Source: Coffea arabica
Lineage: Eukaryota; Streptophyta; Magnoliopsida; Gentianales; Rubiaceae
Assembly (NCBI RefSeq): GCF_036785885.1
Contig: NC_092317.1
Location: forward strand, 2,296,501 to 2,360,500
DNA length: 64,000 bases
Reading direction: 5' to 3'
Part shown: positions 34,728 to 47,795 of the stretch, piece after piece
How positions within the stretch are numbered: position 1 is the stretch's first letter
Layout: each line of letters starts with the position of its first letter
Notes under the pieces: model-generated
What the model was told of the DNA's origin: nothing
The model's input: only the letters and a program-made list of their open reading frames with translations
The model's database searches: none
Program-made: the position numbers and the translations under genes

Positions 34728-37700
34728 ATGATGGCAGGAAACCCTAACTGGTGGAGCATGAATAGCATGCATCCACAATCTCATCAGCACCAGCAGTTTC
34801 CTTCCACCACTACTTTTCATTCACCTGCTCCTCCTCCTCCTCCTCTTCCTCCACAGTATAATTTGTATGGCGGATCTTCTTCACCTCTTTCTGCCAACTC
34901 TTTGTCTGATCATCATCCCAACCAAGACTTCCCACGCTCATGGAGACAACTGCTCTTGTAAATCTCTCCTTCTCTTTTTAATTATTTGATGTCTGCTAAT
35001 TCACGCATTTTCTTTAAAGAGGGTCTACTTGAATTTAAGTTCTCAAAGATGAACACTAGTCCTTTGCTAGCTGTACTTGTTCTTCCAGCATGTTAACTTT
35101 TCTAGCTTGTGTGTTTGTGTTCTTTCTTTATCTATTGATTTTAAATAGTAATCCTCAGTAGCTTTTGCGTATCTAACCAGCAGGTAGATTAAACAAACTT
35201 TTGCCACTCAACTTTTAATCTTTTTTTTTTAAATTTTTTGATTCTAGTGTCTGATAAGATAAAATATTTTTTAGCTCAAAGTATTTGCCGTGATTTGAAG
35301 AAACATAGAACATGGATGATCAAATTTAATGATGATTACTTTGCAGGGGTGGGTTAGCTAATGAACAAGAAAGGTTTGTTGGCAGTCCTTTTCAAAACAA
35401 GAAGTTGGAGAACTGGGAAGACCAGACTTTGAACCCATCTTTAGGAGTTCCTGTTTCTGATGTGAAACAAGAGGTTGCTCTAAGTACTAGCGTACTTTTT
35501 AGAGCTGCTGCAGATGAGGAATTTCAAGCTTCTACTAGGCCTTCTTGGTCACAAGTCGTGCAAGCATCTTCTCCGACCTCTTGTGTTACAAGTTTAAGCA
35601 GTAACCTATTGAACTTCTCTAGTAGCAAAGCCGAAGGAAGGAATCAAAATCCAGAAAATTCATCTGAGGTAAGCCATCAATTAAGTGGTGAAGGGTAGAT
35701 TTCTCTTTTTCTAGCTCTTTCTTTTCTGTTTTTCCTTTTTTGGGTTTTGCTAGTGGCCAAGGTTCCATTAGTACATGTCGAAGCTCTTAATTTTTTTCTA
35801 TTTAGTATGTCCAAAAATTAATCAACTTTAAGATTTATTTGGTCTGCCGCCAGTTGAACCACATTTATGCAGAAGGAGAGAACATTATCTTTGCACCATA
35901 GCACAAGAAAGGGGTGCTAGCTGATTTTGTACATTAATTAGTCGTTGAACCAAACAGTATTTCTTCATATTTAAATTATTCCATTACTTCTTGCTTATCG
36001 TTGTCTTTGTTTTGTTGTAAAAGTGCAACAGCTCGATAGCCGGTGGTGTATCTAAGAAGCCTAGGATTCAACACTCCACAGCCCAACCAGCTCTTAAGGT
36101 AGTCATTTTATGCCTCCACTTGTACAATCTTGCATTTCTCAAGACTTCATAGTCAGCAACATGTCTCATTCTTCAATGAAAAAAAAAAAGAGAAAAAACT
36201 GGATCAAATTTTTGAAATGCATGCTGGAAATAGGACTTCCTAATTATTTTATCCGCTTACTTAAATTTTACCATATATATATGTATATATATTCATTCTC
36301 AACAGGTAAGAAAGGAGAAGCTAGGGGATAGAATAACAGCCCTTCACCAACTTGTTTCCCCATTTGGAAAGGTACATATATCCAATATTAATTAAACATC
36401 TCTATCTGGACCGTCTCCATTATTTACTTGTTATATCTCAAAGCCGACTGTGATCACTGAAACAAAGAAATTAATTAAGATAAACGAAAGAAGAAACTTG
36501 TTTAGTTTATGATAAAGGCCATCATGAAAGTTTTACTTAATACAAATACACAATTATATGATGCTTAACCTTTTTTTCTTTTGAGAGGAGGAATGAGTTT
36601 GCTAGCTAATATTCCTCAACTTTATCTTCCCTTCCCATCTGGTTTGTCTTTTGAGATTGAGAAGACCCGGTAAGAAATGACTATGTGGGTGTTGTGGCAT
36701 GTTTCTCTTTTGCAGACTGACACTGCTTCTGTCTTATCAGAAGCTATTGGGTATATCAGATTCCTTCAGGCCCAAATTGAGGTGAGGTGATGTACAGTAG
36801 GATAATTCTTTCTAATCTTGCATCAGATTTTTACCCTAGACACTTCAGTCTGCAACGACCTAAAAAAAAAAAAACAGTTAGCTAGTGAAAGCGTGCAGTT
36901 CAAAAAGTTCCCATCTGCTCGTGCTTTCCAGACATCCATGCATGAGCTAATTTTTGCAGTTGTAAGAGATGAACAGAAAAGAAGAGAAATATTCTTGTAC
37001 AACAATTTTCTTTTTCTTTTTGGGTAGGTGCAATCAATTTTCTTTTAGGAGCTGCTTTAGTTTAATTTGCACCTGAAAATTTGATTGCAGGCACTTTCCT
37101 CTCCGTACTTGGGTAATGTATCAGGAGGATCAGGGAGCATGGGTCAGGGTCACCAACAACAATCTGTAAGATAGATAGCTATTCAATCCTTACAACATGC
37201 GCATCTTCACATTTCCCCAAGCAAAGGGGAAGATCCTCTTTCTTTCTTTCTCTCTTTCATACACGTGTGTTTTACTGATTAATGCTGGCATTCGATTCTA
37301 GTTCTGGCCACCTAACTGGTTATCAAGATGGAATTGTTTAAGATTCTGCCTACAGAAAATGGAATTGTTTAAGATTGAAGAATAAATTCTGCCTACAGAA
37401 AAAGGAATTGTTTATTTCTTGTTCGTCTAAGAGCTTAGCAGGCATGCTGTATTGGATCCATTGCTAGCCTTAGAGCAACTCATTCTCGAAGTCAAAGAAA
37501 GCCTTTTCCCTTCATTATTGTCGTTGTTCTTTGCTGAAAATTATAGCAAGTTGATATGTGCTTGAGGGTCGGACACCCTCACCTACGCACAAAGTTTGTG
37601 AATAGTAAATTAACGTACTTATCCTATGAGCTGTGCAAAAACAATAATAATTTTCTTCATGTCTTGACGTTATACCTTAATAATTTTCTTCTTGTTACAC

Positions 37701-37862
37701 TTATTTAGGATTCATATCTTCGTGTAATCCTAGGTTGTCCAAGATCGGCCTAAGGACTTGAAGAGTAGAGGGTTATGCCTGGTTCCCATATCTTGTACTC
37801 AGCACGTCGGAAGTGATAACGGAGCAGATTACTGGGCTCCAGCTCTTGGCGGAGGATTCTAG
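34728..37862 (+). CDS. bHLH transcription factor, bHLH68-like
   Basis: Seven exons: 34728-34957, 35347-35668, 36024-36098, 36306-36371, 36716-36781, 37091-37165 and 37734-37862. Phases close for 320 residues. The start [14 protein letters not shown] is typical of the bHLH68/bHLH112/bHLH123 subfamily. A Pro/His-rich stretch follows. The helix-loop-helix covers about residues 210-253 ([20 protein letters not shown], then [20 protein letters not shown]). The basic region lacks the usual HER residues, as is normal for this subfamily, so contact with a standard E-box is doubtful. Members act in the nucleus in stress and growth responses. The C-terminus [11 protein letters not shown] is conserved in relatives. 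The neighbouring IAA27-like gene matches the pairing known in Arabidopsis. Confidence 0.9.
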
Positions 37863-38908
37863 TCGTGGCAGCAGTCTGCTCTCGCTTTATCAATGGAACC
37901 CCCTTAATTATGGAATGATATAACATCACCAGCAGTCATTCTTCAAACTAAGACTGACTGCTCTTGATGCTACTATGCATTCCAAGAGAGGAAGAAAATT
38001 AAAAAGATCATATGCTACTAGCTTTGTGTGTAATGTATATGCTCTTCAATCTCAAGTTCATTTTAATTCCAGTACTCCCCTTCATTCAAATCCTACGATT
38101 GTTCATGTCAATGGTACAAGTCGATCACAAATCCTAGCTAGTAATAGTTTTATGCTTTAAACATATTTTAGAACGTACGGAAGCATGTGGATTTAACTCC
38201 TCCCAATGAGTTGCCTTCTGATCAGTTCTTAAAGCTCCAATATTCTCACTGACATAAAGCAGATGGATATTCGTTAATTTGACAAAGAGAGAGTGGTTAC
38301 CATTTTCTTTTCTCACTACATGAATGATGAAACTCCAGACTTTCTACTCTTTGAAGAAAGAAAGAAAAACTGGTGTTTCGTTCCTTTGAAGGTATGGGGA
38401 GAAGTTGGTGTGCTACCTTTGAGTCAACTTCTTTTTGAAGTAAAATTACCTGAGCCATTAACTAATCAATTTAGATGGAAGTAATTAATGGCTTAGATAA
38501 TGCAATCTCTGGATATATTAGAACTGCACTTAATTAATTAGCTTGATGTTAAATCATATTCGGCTAATTTAGCACTTGTTAATCTAATTCACCAAACGCA
38601 AAAGCAAGCCTTGTAATTTTGTGTTTAAATGAGCACAATTAACTAAACAAGTAAAAAATGCTCTCCTTGCGCGCTGGGTTCTGTGTGTGTCAAATTTAAC
38701 CGAATAAAAATCGTTTATATTATAAAAATACTTCTAATGTTTAAAAGCATTTTTTAAAAAAAAATAAATATACCGTAATTCCAAACAAACAGGGCCTTAA
38801 TCATATAAGAATTTTGTGAGCCAAAAAGATCTTGGACCCAGGCATGCACCGACCAAACGAAGGTCCTTCTTTGGATTACTCATTATTAATCTGTTCATTC
38901 ATGACATT

Positions 38909-39202
38909 TTACACGGATCGGAGAGCTGCTAATGAACTTGCCATTATTATTGTTAAGGAAGAAAAGATGCTTGTATTGTATTGTATGTGGCGCCAAATAC
39001 TATGAAATATCAAGCAGGGTATGGCGGTGGACGGTGGGGCTGCGTCTAATCCGCATGTGCGAATCTGGCCCCGATGTCTTCCTAGCCCTAGCTTGAGGGT
39101 CAGGTCAACCTGGACTTCTCCATTATTATGTTCATCACGTACTGCTGCAACTGCAAGTGTGCCAGCCAACAACCCAAGTGAGGTCGTGACGTTAGCCTCC
39201 AT
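38909..39202 (-). CDS. Doubtful small ORF with an LxLxL motif
   Basis: A 97-codon ORF starting MEANVTTSLGLLAG and containing VDLTLKLGLGR, which fits the EAR-type pattern LxLxL. A TATA-like AAGTATAATT lies about 75 bases upstream of the ATG. I recognise no family. Composition does not clearly differ from the spacer, so this could be chance. Confidence 0.25.
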   Translation of the reverse strand: MEANVTTSLGLLAGTLAVAAVRDEHNNGEVQVDLTLKLGLGRHRGQIRTCGLDAAPPSTAIPCLIFHSIWRHIQYNTSIFSSLTIIMASSLAALRSV

Positions 39203-40670
39203 CCGTCGGGGTTCCTTTTCTACTTTTCACCACATATCTTTCTCATTTCAACTCTTGCTGCAATTATACTTTTTCTCCAACTTCCATTCTATTTTTTTTG
39301 TGCCTAAAAACTACTACACTAGTGGGATTTCTCTCAGAGAAACCACTCGATTAATTTATGTATAGTAGTAATTAATTGTTAGCGCATATTATTGATTCAT
39401 TCGATTCATAAAAATAAATTACTTTCTCATAAAGACTTGTTTGTTCAAATTTCGTTCGTTATTATTTCTATAAGCGGCTTATGAATTCGTTTCAGAGTAT
39501 GCTCATACTTGTGATGACCATACAATACTAAAAAAAAAAAAGTGGTAACTAGTAAGCAATAATGTGTGCAAGAACCAGTGATGCTTTTTCACTGGTCCGG
39601 TGGGAGGGACCATTCCTTGGTCTCTCCTTCTTGTGACAAGTTGCAGTGTCGCAATAGTGATGTCACGTATTCATCAGACGCATTATGTACAATGGTATAA
39701 AGAGGGAGGGTTGCCAATTTTTATTATTTTTTTGAAAAAAAATTATTTATTTTTATTGTTTAAAATTTTTATGAGGGAATTGTTTAAATACTCACTCACT
39801 CACATCTTCCACTTAGATATTCCACTTGCTAAAAAAGAATGCCTAATAGTACTACTGAGGTTATTATTAGAAGTAGAGCAATAAGTGGCCATTATTTAAA
39901 GATGACTGCAAACCAAACATGGGTCAAAACAATCATCAATTAATCATACTAAATTATGAAAAGATTGATTGTCTGCTTGTGCTTTACAAAAGGGCTGTAG
40001 GAGTTGTTTATTTACTATTTTTCCAAAGCAAAAAAGACAGCAAATAATAAGCGATCAATGGACGGGGGCTTTGCCAAAATGCTTGCCCCTTTGCACTGGT
40101 AATTGCCACAAATTAAACTGCCAATAATGATCAGCACTGACCAGCGACCTTTTCCCCCTTTTTTATTTTTGTTTTGTTTTGTTTTGGCAGAAGCACAATC
40201 AGACACGAGGAAAGAACTGTTTGGTGCTTTTTATTTTATAATATAAGACGGACATTGGAGATCTCCTTCAAATATCTGGTCGAAATACAACAGAGCGACA
40301 TTTTTGCTTTCTTGTCAAAAAGCCAAACAGGGTCTTCATCAATCAGCATTAGTGAGTGAGTCTTGAGTTGTTCCAACAAGTCACTTGACATGTAAATTCT
40401 ACATTTTCAGCATAGTCAAATGAATTTCAATTGTTAAAGAGAAAGTGGGAAAATACCCAAATAATTTCGAATTACAAATTTGCTTCCAAAGATTTCCGGC
40501 GAGAACGCTAGGTTGACACCACAATCCAGTTCAAATTCTTGTGAATCTTGGAAGTCAACAACTGCAAGAGTTTATTTGCATGTTTCGATTATGTATCTAA
40601 TAAATAAAGACAAGCTTTTGGGTTTTGCACCCAACAAAAACAAGAAAAGAAAAAAATCCCCATTTGTTTT

Positions 40671-40680
<10 letters not shown>

Positions 40681-40701
<21 letters not shown>

Positions 40702-40702
40702 G
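40681..40702. repeat. G22 homopolymer after a T-run
   Basis: An unbroken run of 22 G follows about 14 T. It could form a G-quadruplex, and the exact length may be affected by sequencing error. Confidence 0.9.
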
Positions 40703-41665
40703 AAGACATATCATAAATACCAAAGTACTTGGGTTTTAAAGCCAAAATCAAACCAAAATCTGTACGAATGGTTCACCAAAGTACTTGTTTTGTTGGTTGG
40801 TATTGTTGGAAATTTTCCTTTAGGTTCATGATAATGCCTGTGTTTGGTGTCTAGCTTCATCTGCACCCGAACTTTGCCCCCTTAAAGATGGTCGATCTGG
40901 ACCCCTCGACGTGACCAAAATTTTCCAGTCTCATTAGGAAAAAATTCACTCTGAAAATTGAAATTTTAGTTGGCAATTGGAGACCGGAGAGCACATCTCT
41001 CTCTCTAAAGTCAGTTTCATTCATTCTCTGTATATAAAAATTGATGTTGACACTTGTATATTGGCAAGCCCTGAACATTAAGCTGAATCTTAAACTCATC
41101 TTTCTCAGGATTTACCAGGAAGGCCTTTATTCAAGTGAACAAATAGAAAGGAAGTTTATTTTCATTTTCAAAAGTATTCTTGTGAATCTAGAAATTAAGT
41201 AATAAAATATCGTTATGATTTATAATAAGTTAACGTCCCGGAATAATAGCCTAAAAATATTAACAAGAGTATTATTAAGAGCAATTTGGCAAGTAAATAC
41301 TAAATAGAGATAATTACATTGTTGGGAATTGCCTTATATTGATGCTACAAAGTACAAAATAATGTGCTTCTGGCCCTCAACTCTACAGGTTTGCTCGGGG
41401 ATGGACGGGGCCCGAACTGCTTTGGGCTAGCCGTGGAACAAACGAAACCTGGCCTGTGTAATTGACAAGATAAAAGCCCAAAATCGTCCGTAGACAGGAC
41501 CCAGAACTCATTAACGATGACCCAATGTTTGATATTAGTTACCCAAAAGACAAAACCTATAATCTCCTCTGACTTGTATTTGCTGTATGGTGGATGGTAT
41601 CCCCTCTGCAATTTGGATTAGTTTAAGAGTTTAGACACTGGTATTCGGCTATTTGCTGCCCAAAA

Positions 41666-43712
41666 ATGGCCGAAACTGATAGTAAATGGAAGAAGACTGC
41701 TCTTCTGGTCATAGACATGCAGGTGCTGGCCATCCTCCTACCTTCTATTGATCTTACTTTTAACTCAGAAAGTAATCATTTCTGGATTCTAGTTCTACTG
41801 TTCTACATCTGCCTTTACTATTTCTTGTTTGGTTTGCAGCCTCTAATCATTTTCTTGATATTTTTGTCTTTCTAATTCTTGAGTTTGGATTGAAGCTTTA
41901 TACAGCCTTGAGTTTGGTTGTTTTCAGAATGATTTTATCCTCCCAGGAGGTCCAATGCTCGTTAAAGGTGGGCAAGCTATTGTTCCCAACGTCATCAAGG
42001 CTGTAGAGGTTGCCAGAGGCCGGGGCATCCCTATAATTTGGGTATTCTTCAGACCAGTTTTTGCGCTTAGCTCAGTTTTGTTACTCGGCAGACAAAAGAC
42101 GAAAGTTGAAACTTTGGCTAGAAATCCCAAGTTTAAATCATGATTGTTTAGACTTGCGTATTTTGGTCAAGGCAACTGGAAAATTTCATCTTAATCAAAT
42201 GGTAATTTTATATTCTGGTATCAGAGTAATCAGAGGCGAAGAGAAAGTTCAATTTTGCTGTGAATTTTTAATTCGCACAAGTGCTTTATCCATCACCTAG
42301 TACATGATCCCTATGTGAACCCAGAGAAAAAAAAATAAAGAAGGTATACGATCCCTATGCATGGACTGAAAAATTACAAGTTAATAATGTGATGGGTAAG
42401 TCTGGGAATAGCGATTCGCTTTAGCTTGCAAATGACTTTTGGTAAATCGACTGTAGGTTGTTCGTGAGCACGACCCTTTAGGGAGAGACGTCGAATTATT
42501 CCGTAGGCATTTGTACTCTCCGGGGAAACCAAAACCAACATCTAAGGGCAGTTTTGGAGCAGAATTAGTTGATGGCCTTGAAATTAAGGGAGATGATTAT
42601 AAGCTGGTGAAGACACGTTTCAGTGCGTTTTTCAATACCCACCTTCATTCATATCTTCAGGGTGCTGGGATTAGTAATTTAGTCATCACCGGTAAATGAG
42701 TTTTGGGTGTCATCTCCTGTATTTTTTATTTTTTTTTTGTCTATTTTGCTAGGAAATTATACTTGTTAGATTTGTACTTTCCATGTTGCGTAATTGATTT
42801 CTTAAATTTCTTTCCCAGGTGTCCAAACTCCAAATTGTATCCGGCAAACTGTCTTCGATGCAGTGGCATTGGATTATCAATCTGTAACTGTAATTATTGA
42901 TGCTACAGCTGCTGCTACACCTGAAATACATGTTGGTATGCAATGCATGTCTTCAATCACATCAGTGAGTTTTATACAGAAAGGTTTTCTTTTGCTCCAA
43001 TGGGGGCGCTGTTAATTCCCCATCCACACCATCTTAACCTCAATGTGCACTAAAAGATGGCCTCACTGTGCATGTGGATTGGAATTTGTATCACTGTACT
43101 TGCTGGCAATTGAATGAGTGCGAGGGCACTGCCCATTTGTTGTCATTTTTGTACCCTGATATGTTCAATTCCCAGTATGTTAAACTTCTCTAAATGAAGT
43201 TATGGAAACCATTCCATGCCCTGGTAGGCCATTTTTCTTCTTCTTCTTCTTCTTTCATTTAGTTCTCTGATTCTATTGCGTGGACATGGTTCCTTTAGCC
43301 AATGTCACAGATGCATACTGTAACAGTAGCATGAATACCCCTAAATATGGAAGAGTGATTGTTTGGAGTTTTTATGGTAAACTGTGTGTATTGGCTATAT
43401 AAGAAATGAGGAGTGTACCAATGAGAGGACGGTGACAAAACACAATACTTATTTCTGGTTTCTGTGACCAATAGACCAAGTAATAATGAAATCTGGCTGA
43501 GATAAGTGGAGGGAAAATTTCATGGAAAAGGTGATGGAACTCTTAAAAATGTCAGGGTCTATTTCTGCTGCTAAGTGGCAATCTCTTAAAAAAGTCTATT
43601 TCTGCTTTCTGATACGATTGCTTGTCATTCCTCAACAGCAAATATACTGGACATGAACAACATTGGAGTCACTGCGCCAACACTCGCAGAATGGGCTGAA
43701 TCCAATACCTGA
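41666..43712 (+). CDS. Isochorismatase-family hydrolase, nicotinamidase-like (At3g16190 type)
   Basis: Five exons: 41666-41722, 41928-42041, 42457-42691, 42819-42935 and 43639-43712. Phases close for 198 residues. The fold-defining motifs are ALLVIDMQNDF (residues 12-22), REHDPLGRDVELF (60-72), VKTRFSAFF (108-116) and GVQTPNCIRQTVFDAVA (136-152). The positions of a nicotinamidase-type triad appear filled: Asp17, Lys109 and Cys142. The closest Arabidopsis protein I recall, At3g16190, is nonetheless listed as a probable inactive nicotinamidase, so the substrate is open. No transit peptide is evident, which suggests the cytosol. It lies about 7 kb upstream of the NPF1-type transporter, the same partner as in Arabidopsis. 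Confidence 0.9.
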
Positions 43713-44478
43713 AGTATAGTCGGTGTCAGTCGGGTAACAGTAGGGTCCTTAAAGACTGAATTTCAGCTGGTCATATCATATCCCAGAAGCTGAATATTGG
43801 GCTCTGCGCTCCCTGATTTCAAGTAATCAGCAGGTTTTTGCTTGCTTTGGTTTCTGTCATTATTGTGATTCAGAAGTCTCTTTTGTTGGCTAGTTCGCAT
43901 TGAATGCAGATGGCTTCAGCTGTTGCTGCTCTGTTGTAGTTTCTCATATGTGTTCAGAACCGTGCCTTGGCTTTCTTCTTTTGGAACGTTTTTATGTTTC
44001 TGACTTTGGAAGGCAAGATGGAAAAGTTAAATGGAGAAAAACTCCCCCGGGCAAAATACTTGGGCTTGGCCCAACTGTAGCCGGTTATTAGTGCTGATTC
44101 TGTTTGATGGCAGTAGAATGCCGTGCCAAATTTGTGCTTTTATTGGCCCTACTTCAGTAAGCAAAGGTGGGGAAGCCCAGCCCCCCCTAATGGGCCTTTG
44201 TGTAAGCTGACGTTGCTTTCAATTTGCTGGGCAAGTCAAAACCGTGTTTTGGACTTTTGGTTTAGGTACCACCAACCACCGCCGTGTCAGTGAGAAAATG
44301 TGAGGAATTTTGCCTTAAAAAACAAAAACTATTTCTGGAGTGGGTCCCAAAAGTTGAATATCTTTGGTAAGTCCAAGCACGTTACTACTTACTACTTAGT
44401 AGCGGGCTGGGGCTTGGTCCGCTTGGACGTGGTCCTCCCTCTCTCTGATGTGATTTCCCTCGCTTTTGGACAATAGCC

Positions 44479-44513
<35 letters not shown>

Positions 44514-45603
44514 CGATAGCCGCTTTTTGGCAATACAACAATGCAATTGCAATCTAAACAAGTCTATAACACGCATACGAAGGTGACCCCTATAGGTTAA
44601 ATTAATTGTTTTTTCTAGGAAAAAAAATGTTGCAGCATAACATAATAGGTTTAATTCACAAGTTTTTGGACCACCGCTTGAGACCCAGAGAAAATTGTTA
44701 GTCAAAGGAAGACTTCTCAGCAGATGAGTTGCCTCCCCTCCATATCTTCTTTCTTGGATCACTCTCAGAAGGAGTGACACACACGTCCATATTTTGCCTC
44801 CTCATGTTTCATGATCAACCAAAATAGATCCGATGATGCGCGTGTTTAGGTTTTGATTCTACTTTTAACATTCTTCAAAATTCATGCTTCATTTTGTACC
44901 ATTACTTTGCTCTTTGCTTTTAAGTTCAGCCCAACAATTACCAAATTCAGAGTTGAGCTCAGCTCAAGTGACTCGACTTGATCATCAAATACACTAATAT
45001 GCTATGCTTGATCATCAAATACCGATATCTTCTATTTGCATTTTGCAAGGTTAACAGAGTCTGAATATAATATTCAGCTCGATTCGACTCGTTAAAAGTT
45101 TTAAGAATATGTAACGTGTAGCAATAATACAATGAAGAAGACAACTTCAATGCATCTTTAATTACTCCCAAAAGAGAAAAAATGAAGAAGACAACAATAT
45201 GTCATTGTTAGTTTCGTTGTCAAACCGATTATTAGAAAGAAGCTTGGGAGAGAGAGAGAGAGCTGGCTTCAATAATAATGAGCCAGAACCCGTAAGGAAC
45301 GACTAACGAGACAATGACAAGAACCATGAAAAAGAAAGATGGCTATGGGTACCGGCCATCGGGGAAGAAGGTAACACGATCCGTGTTTAAGGATTATTAC
45401 TATTATTATTATTATTAATTATTAAGCGGAGAAGGGAGGAGATTTAATAAAGTGATGAAGAAAAATGGAGATTCATACCCAAAATTTTTAAGTTTTAAGA
45501 TCTCCAGTTTAGTTACTGAACTAAAACCTTCTCGACTCTAAAGAGCTACTAATAATATGTATCAGTGATCACCGCAAAACCAAAAGTTATTCAGTCACTC
45601 TAA

Positions 45604-46411
45604 GGGTCCGTTTGTTTCGGGTGAAAATGTTTTCCAAGAAAATATTTTCCTAATTTCCCGTGTTTGGTTGCACAAAAGTTACTGAAAACATTTTCCTATG
45701 TAAAATATTTTCACTCATCTTATGGAAAACAACTTTCCTTCCAAACTTACTGAAGTTGTTTTCCGAAATGCATGCATCTCGCGCTGTAGTATGTTCCAAA
45801 CTTACTGAAAACATCTTGTAGTATGTTTTTTTTTTTTTTTTAGTGTAAACAAGAGGACTCGAACCCAAAACCTTTTCCTTACACTCCTTCCCTCGTACCA
45901 CCCAACCCAACCCAACCCTCCCCCTAGTATATTCAAAATAAAAAAAAACCTCATCCTGCTCATCCTATGCTAGTAATTAATTATGTATAATAGGGACATT
46001 CTTTTCTAGAGAAACTTTCAGCAGTGAGAGTGCAAGATATATGTCACAATAAGCATTGCATGTGATTGATATTTGACACTAAATGGCCAGCAATTTGTTT
46101 ATTGCTTAAGGAGATATTTTTTATTCATATATATATTTCTCCAAGATTTTTTAAAGTTAAACAATGAGATAAATTTTCTTATTTTGCATGGGAAGAAGTA
46201 TGTAGTTATAATGTGTAGAAAGTAAAGATAGAGATAAAAGTGAAAATATTTCAAAAGTTAAACAAACACCAGAAAAATGAAGTAAGAACATATTTTCAAT
46301 AAACTAACCAAACACCTGAAAATGATGAAAGGTAAATGATTTTCATGGAAAATTACTTCCACGGAAAATTTTTTCCCAAGGAAAACATTTTACTTCCAAC
46401 CAAACAGACCC
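45604..46411. mobile_element. PIF/Harbinger (Tourist)-type MITE interrupted by a SINE
   Basis: The ends are GGGTCCGTTTGTTTCGGGTG on the left and, on the other strand, GGGTCTGTTTGGTTGGAAGT on the right; both then continue with AAAATGTTTTCC. The flanks are TAA at 45601-45603 and 46412-46414, the 3-bp duplication typical of this superfamily. The internal SINE adds about 100 bp. No coding capacity. Confidence 0.7.
45838..45924 (-). mobile_element. tRNA-derived SINE inserted in the MITE
   Basis: Read on the minus strand: a TGGTACGAGGG segment (A-box-like), GGGTTCGAGTCC (a good B box) and a poly-A tail of about 18. The element is bracketed by TAGTATGTT (45829-45837) and TAGTATATT (45925-45933), a near-perfect 9-bp duplication. 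The body is short, so the head may be truncated. Confidence 0.65.
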
Positions 46412-47050
46412 TAAAAGCAGAATTCACACTTAGAATCGCCCCTTCAAGTTCAAGTAGATTTTCATCAAAGTTTGTCGCCTCTGATTACACGAGTCCTCCC
46501 TGCAAATCTCATAACTCAGAGCTTCCCAGCATGCTGAAAGTTGCACCGTGAAGAAATGATATGAATTAGTACAAGTAAATTCACATCTATCTCTTCATAC
46601 CAGACTTGTCGCAAGATACAATAAAATAAAATTACAAAGGCTGTTCGATCTTTTTTTTTAATCAGACAGTAACAATTAATCTAATCTACTTCTACTCCTA
46701 ATCACACTCTATTCTATCCCTACAGAAATTGACAGAAACTGAACCATTATCGAACCAGATAGATACATTACGCATCCATATATATTTAAAAGAAATCACA
46801 TATAATAACACATTAATGAAAGATAAGATTTAAATTCTTACCTCCCACCTTACAAATGGCCGTTCCGTTGGTTACAAATGGTGTCCGATTGATTGGGGGG
46901 TTTTTTCACCATTAGATGTTAATTTCGCGAGAGTGCACTTTTGACAGCTAAGTGCACAGCCTTTAAACCATGTCCACACCTGTCACTTGGCCCATTTGCC
47001 AAACTTTGCACGGCGCTGAGCGCTAAATCAATTACTCTTACTATTATCAG

Positions 47051-47795
47051 TAGGGATGGCAACGGGGCGGGGTTGGGGCGGGGGCGGGGTTCCCGGCCCC
47101 CCGCCCCGTTGCCTATTAGTTCCCCCCGTCCCCTGCCCCGTCTCCCGTTTTCTGCTCCTCTCGCCCCGCCCTCGCCCCGCTTTCCCCGCGGGGGCATCCA
47201 CGGGGTTAATAAAATTTTATTAGAATTAAATTTTAATAAATAATCAAGTACTAAAATATCAATACATCACCAAATTATTATTCATTGTAATTTTACAATT
47301 GAAACTCATAAAAACGATCAAACAGAAGTTATTTGAATACAATCCAATATGATGAAATAAATATAACTAAAATAGTCAAATTTTCACTTTTAGTACAAAT
47401 GCAATCACTAATTCTTTATTGTGTTTGTACTTTTTTTTTTGAGAAAAAAGTGTTATTCTATTAAGTGTAATTAGAAATTTAGTATAAATGTATTAGTAAA
47501 TTTAGTATAACTAATTAATAAATTCTATTAGTAGACATGCATAATTATTTATATAATTGATAATATCAATTATATTACATAAACTAATATACATTATATA
47601 ATACATCTAACTAATAATATCATTATCATAAGTTTATAATTAATTAACTTACATATTATATATATTTATATATATATATATTTTTTGTTTTGCGGGTGGC
47701 GGGGCGGGGGATGGGGAGGGGGTATACTCCCCCGCCCCCGCCCCAACCCCCGCCCCGAGAGCCCCCGCGGGCACCCGCCCCCATAGCCATCCCTA
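47051..47795. mobile_element. hAT-type MITE with GGGGCGGGG-rich ends
   Basis: The 745-bp element is bounded by a perfect 8-bp duplication ATTATCAG (47043-47050 and 47796-47803). It begins TAGGGATGGCAACGGGGCGG and ends with the inverted GGGCACCCGCC...ATAGCCATCCCTA. The ends hold many GGGGCGGGG and CCCCGCCCC motifs, while the centre is extremely AT-rich. No transposase. The perfect duplication suggests a rather young insertion. Confidence 0.9.

Larger units (their letters stand above)
37863..41665. other. 3.8-kb spacer between bHLH and nicotinamidase-like genes
   Basis: It holds the bHLH 3' UTR, a doubtful minus-strand ORF (38909-39202), a MITE-end-like fragment near 38690-38800 (attccaaacaaacagggcc) and a long poly-T/poly-G tract at about 40667-40702. 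Nothing else is recognised. Confidence 0.45.

Noticed and set aside
46919-47243. Gly/Arg/Pro-rich ORFs on both strands
   Set aside because: They lie across the GGGGCGGGG terminus of the hAT MITE and are compositional.
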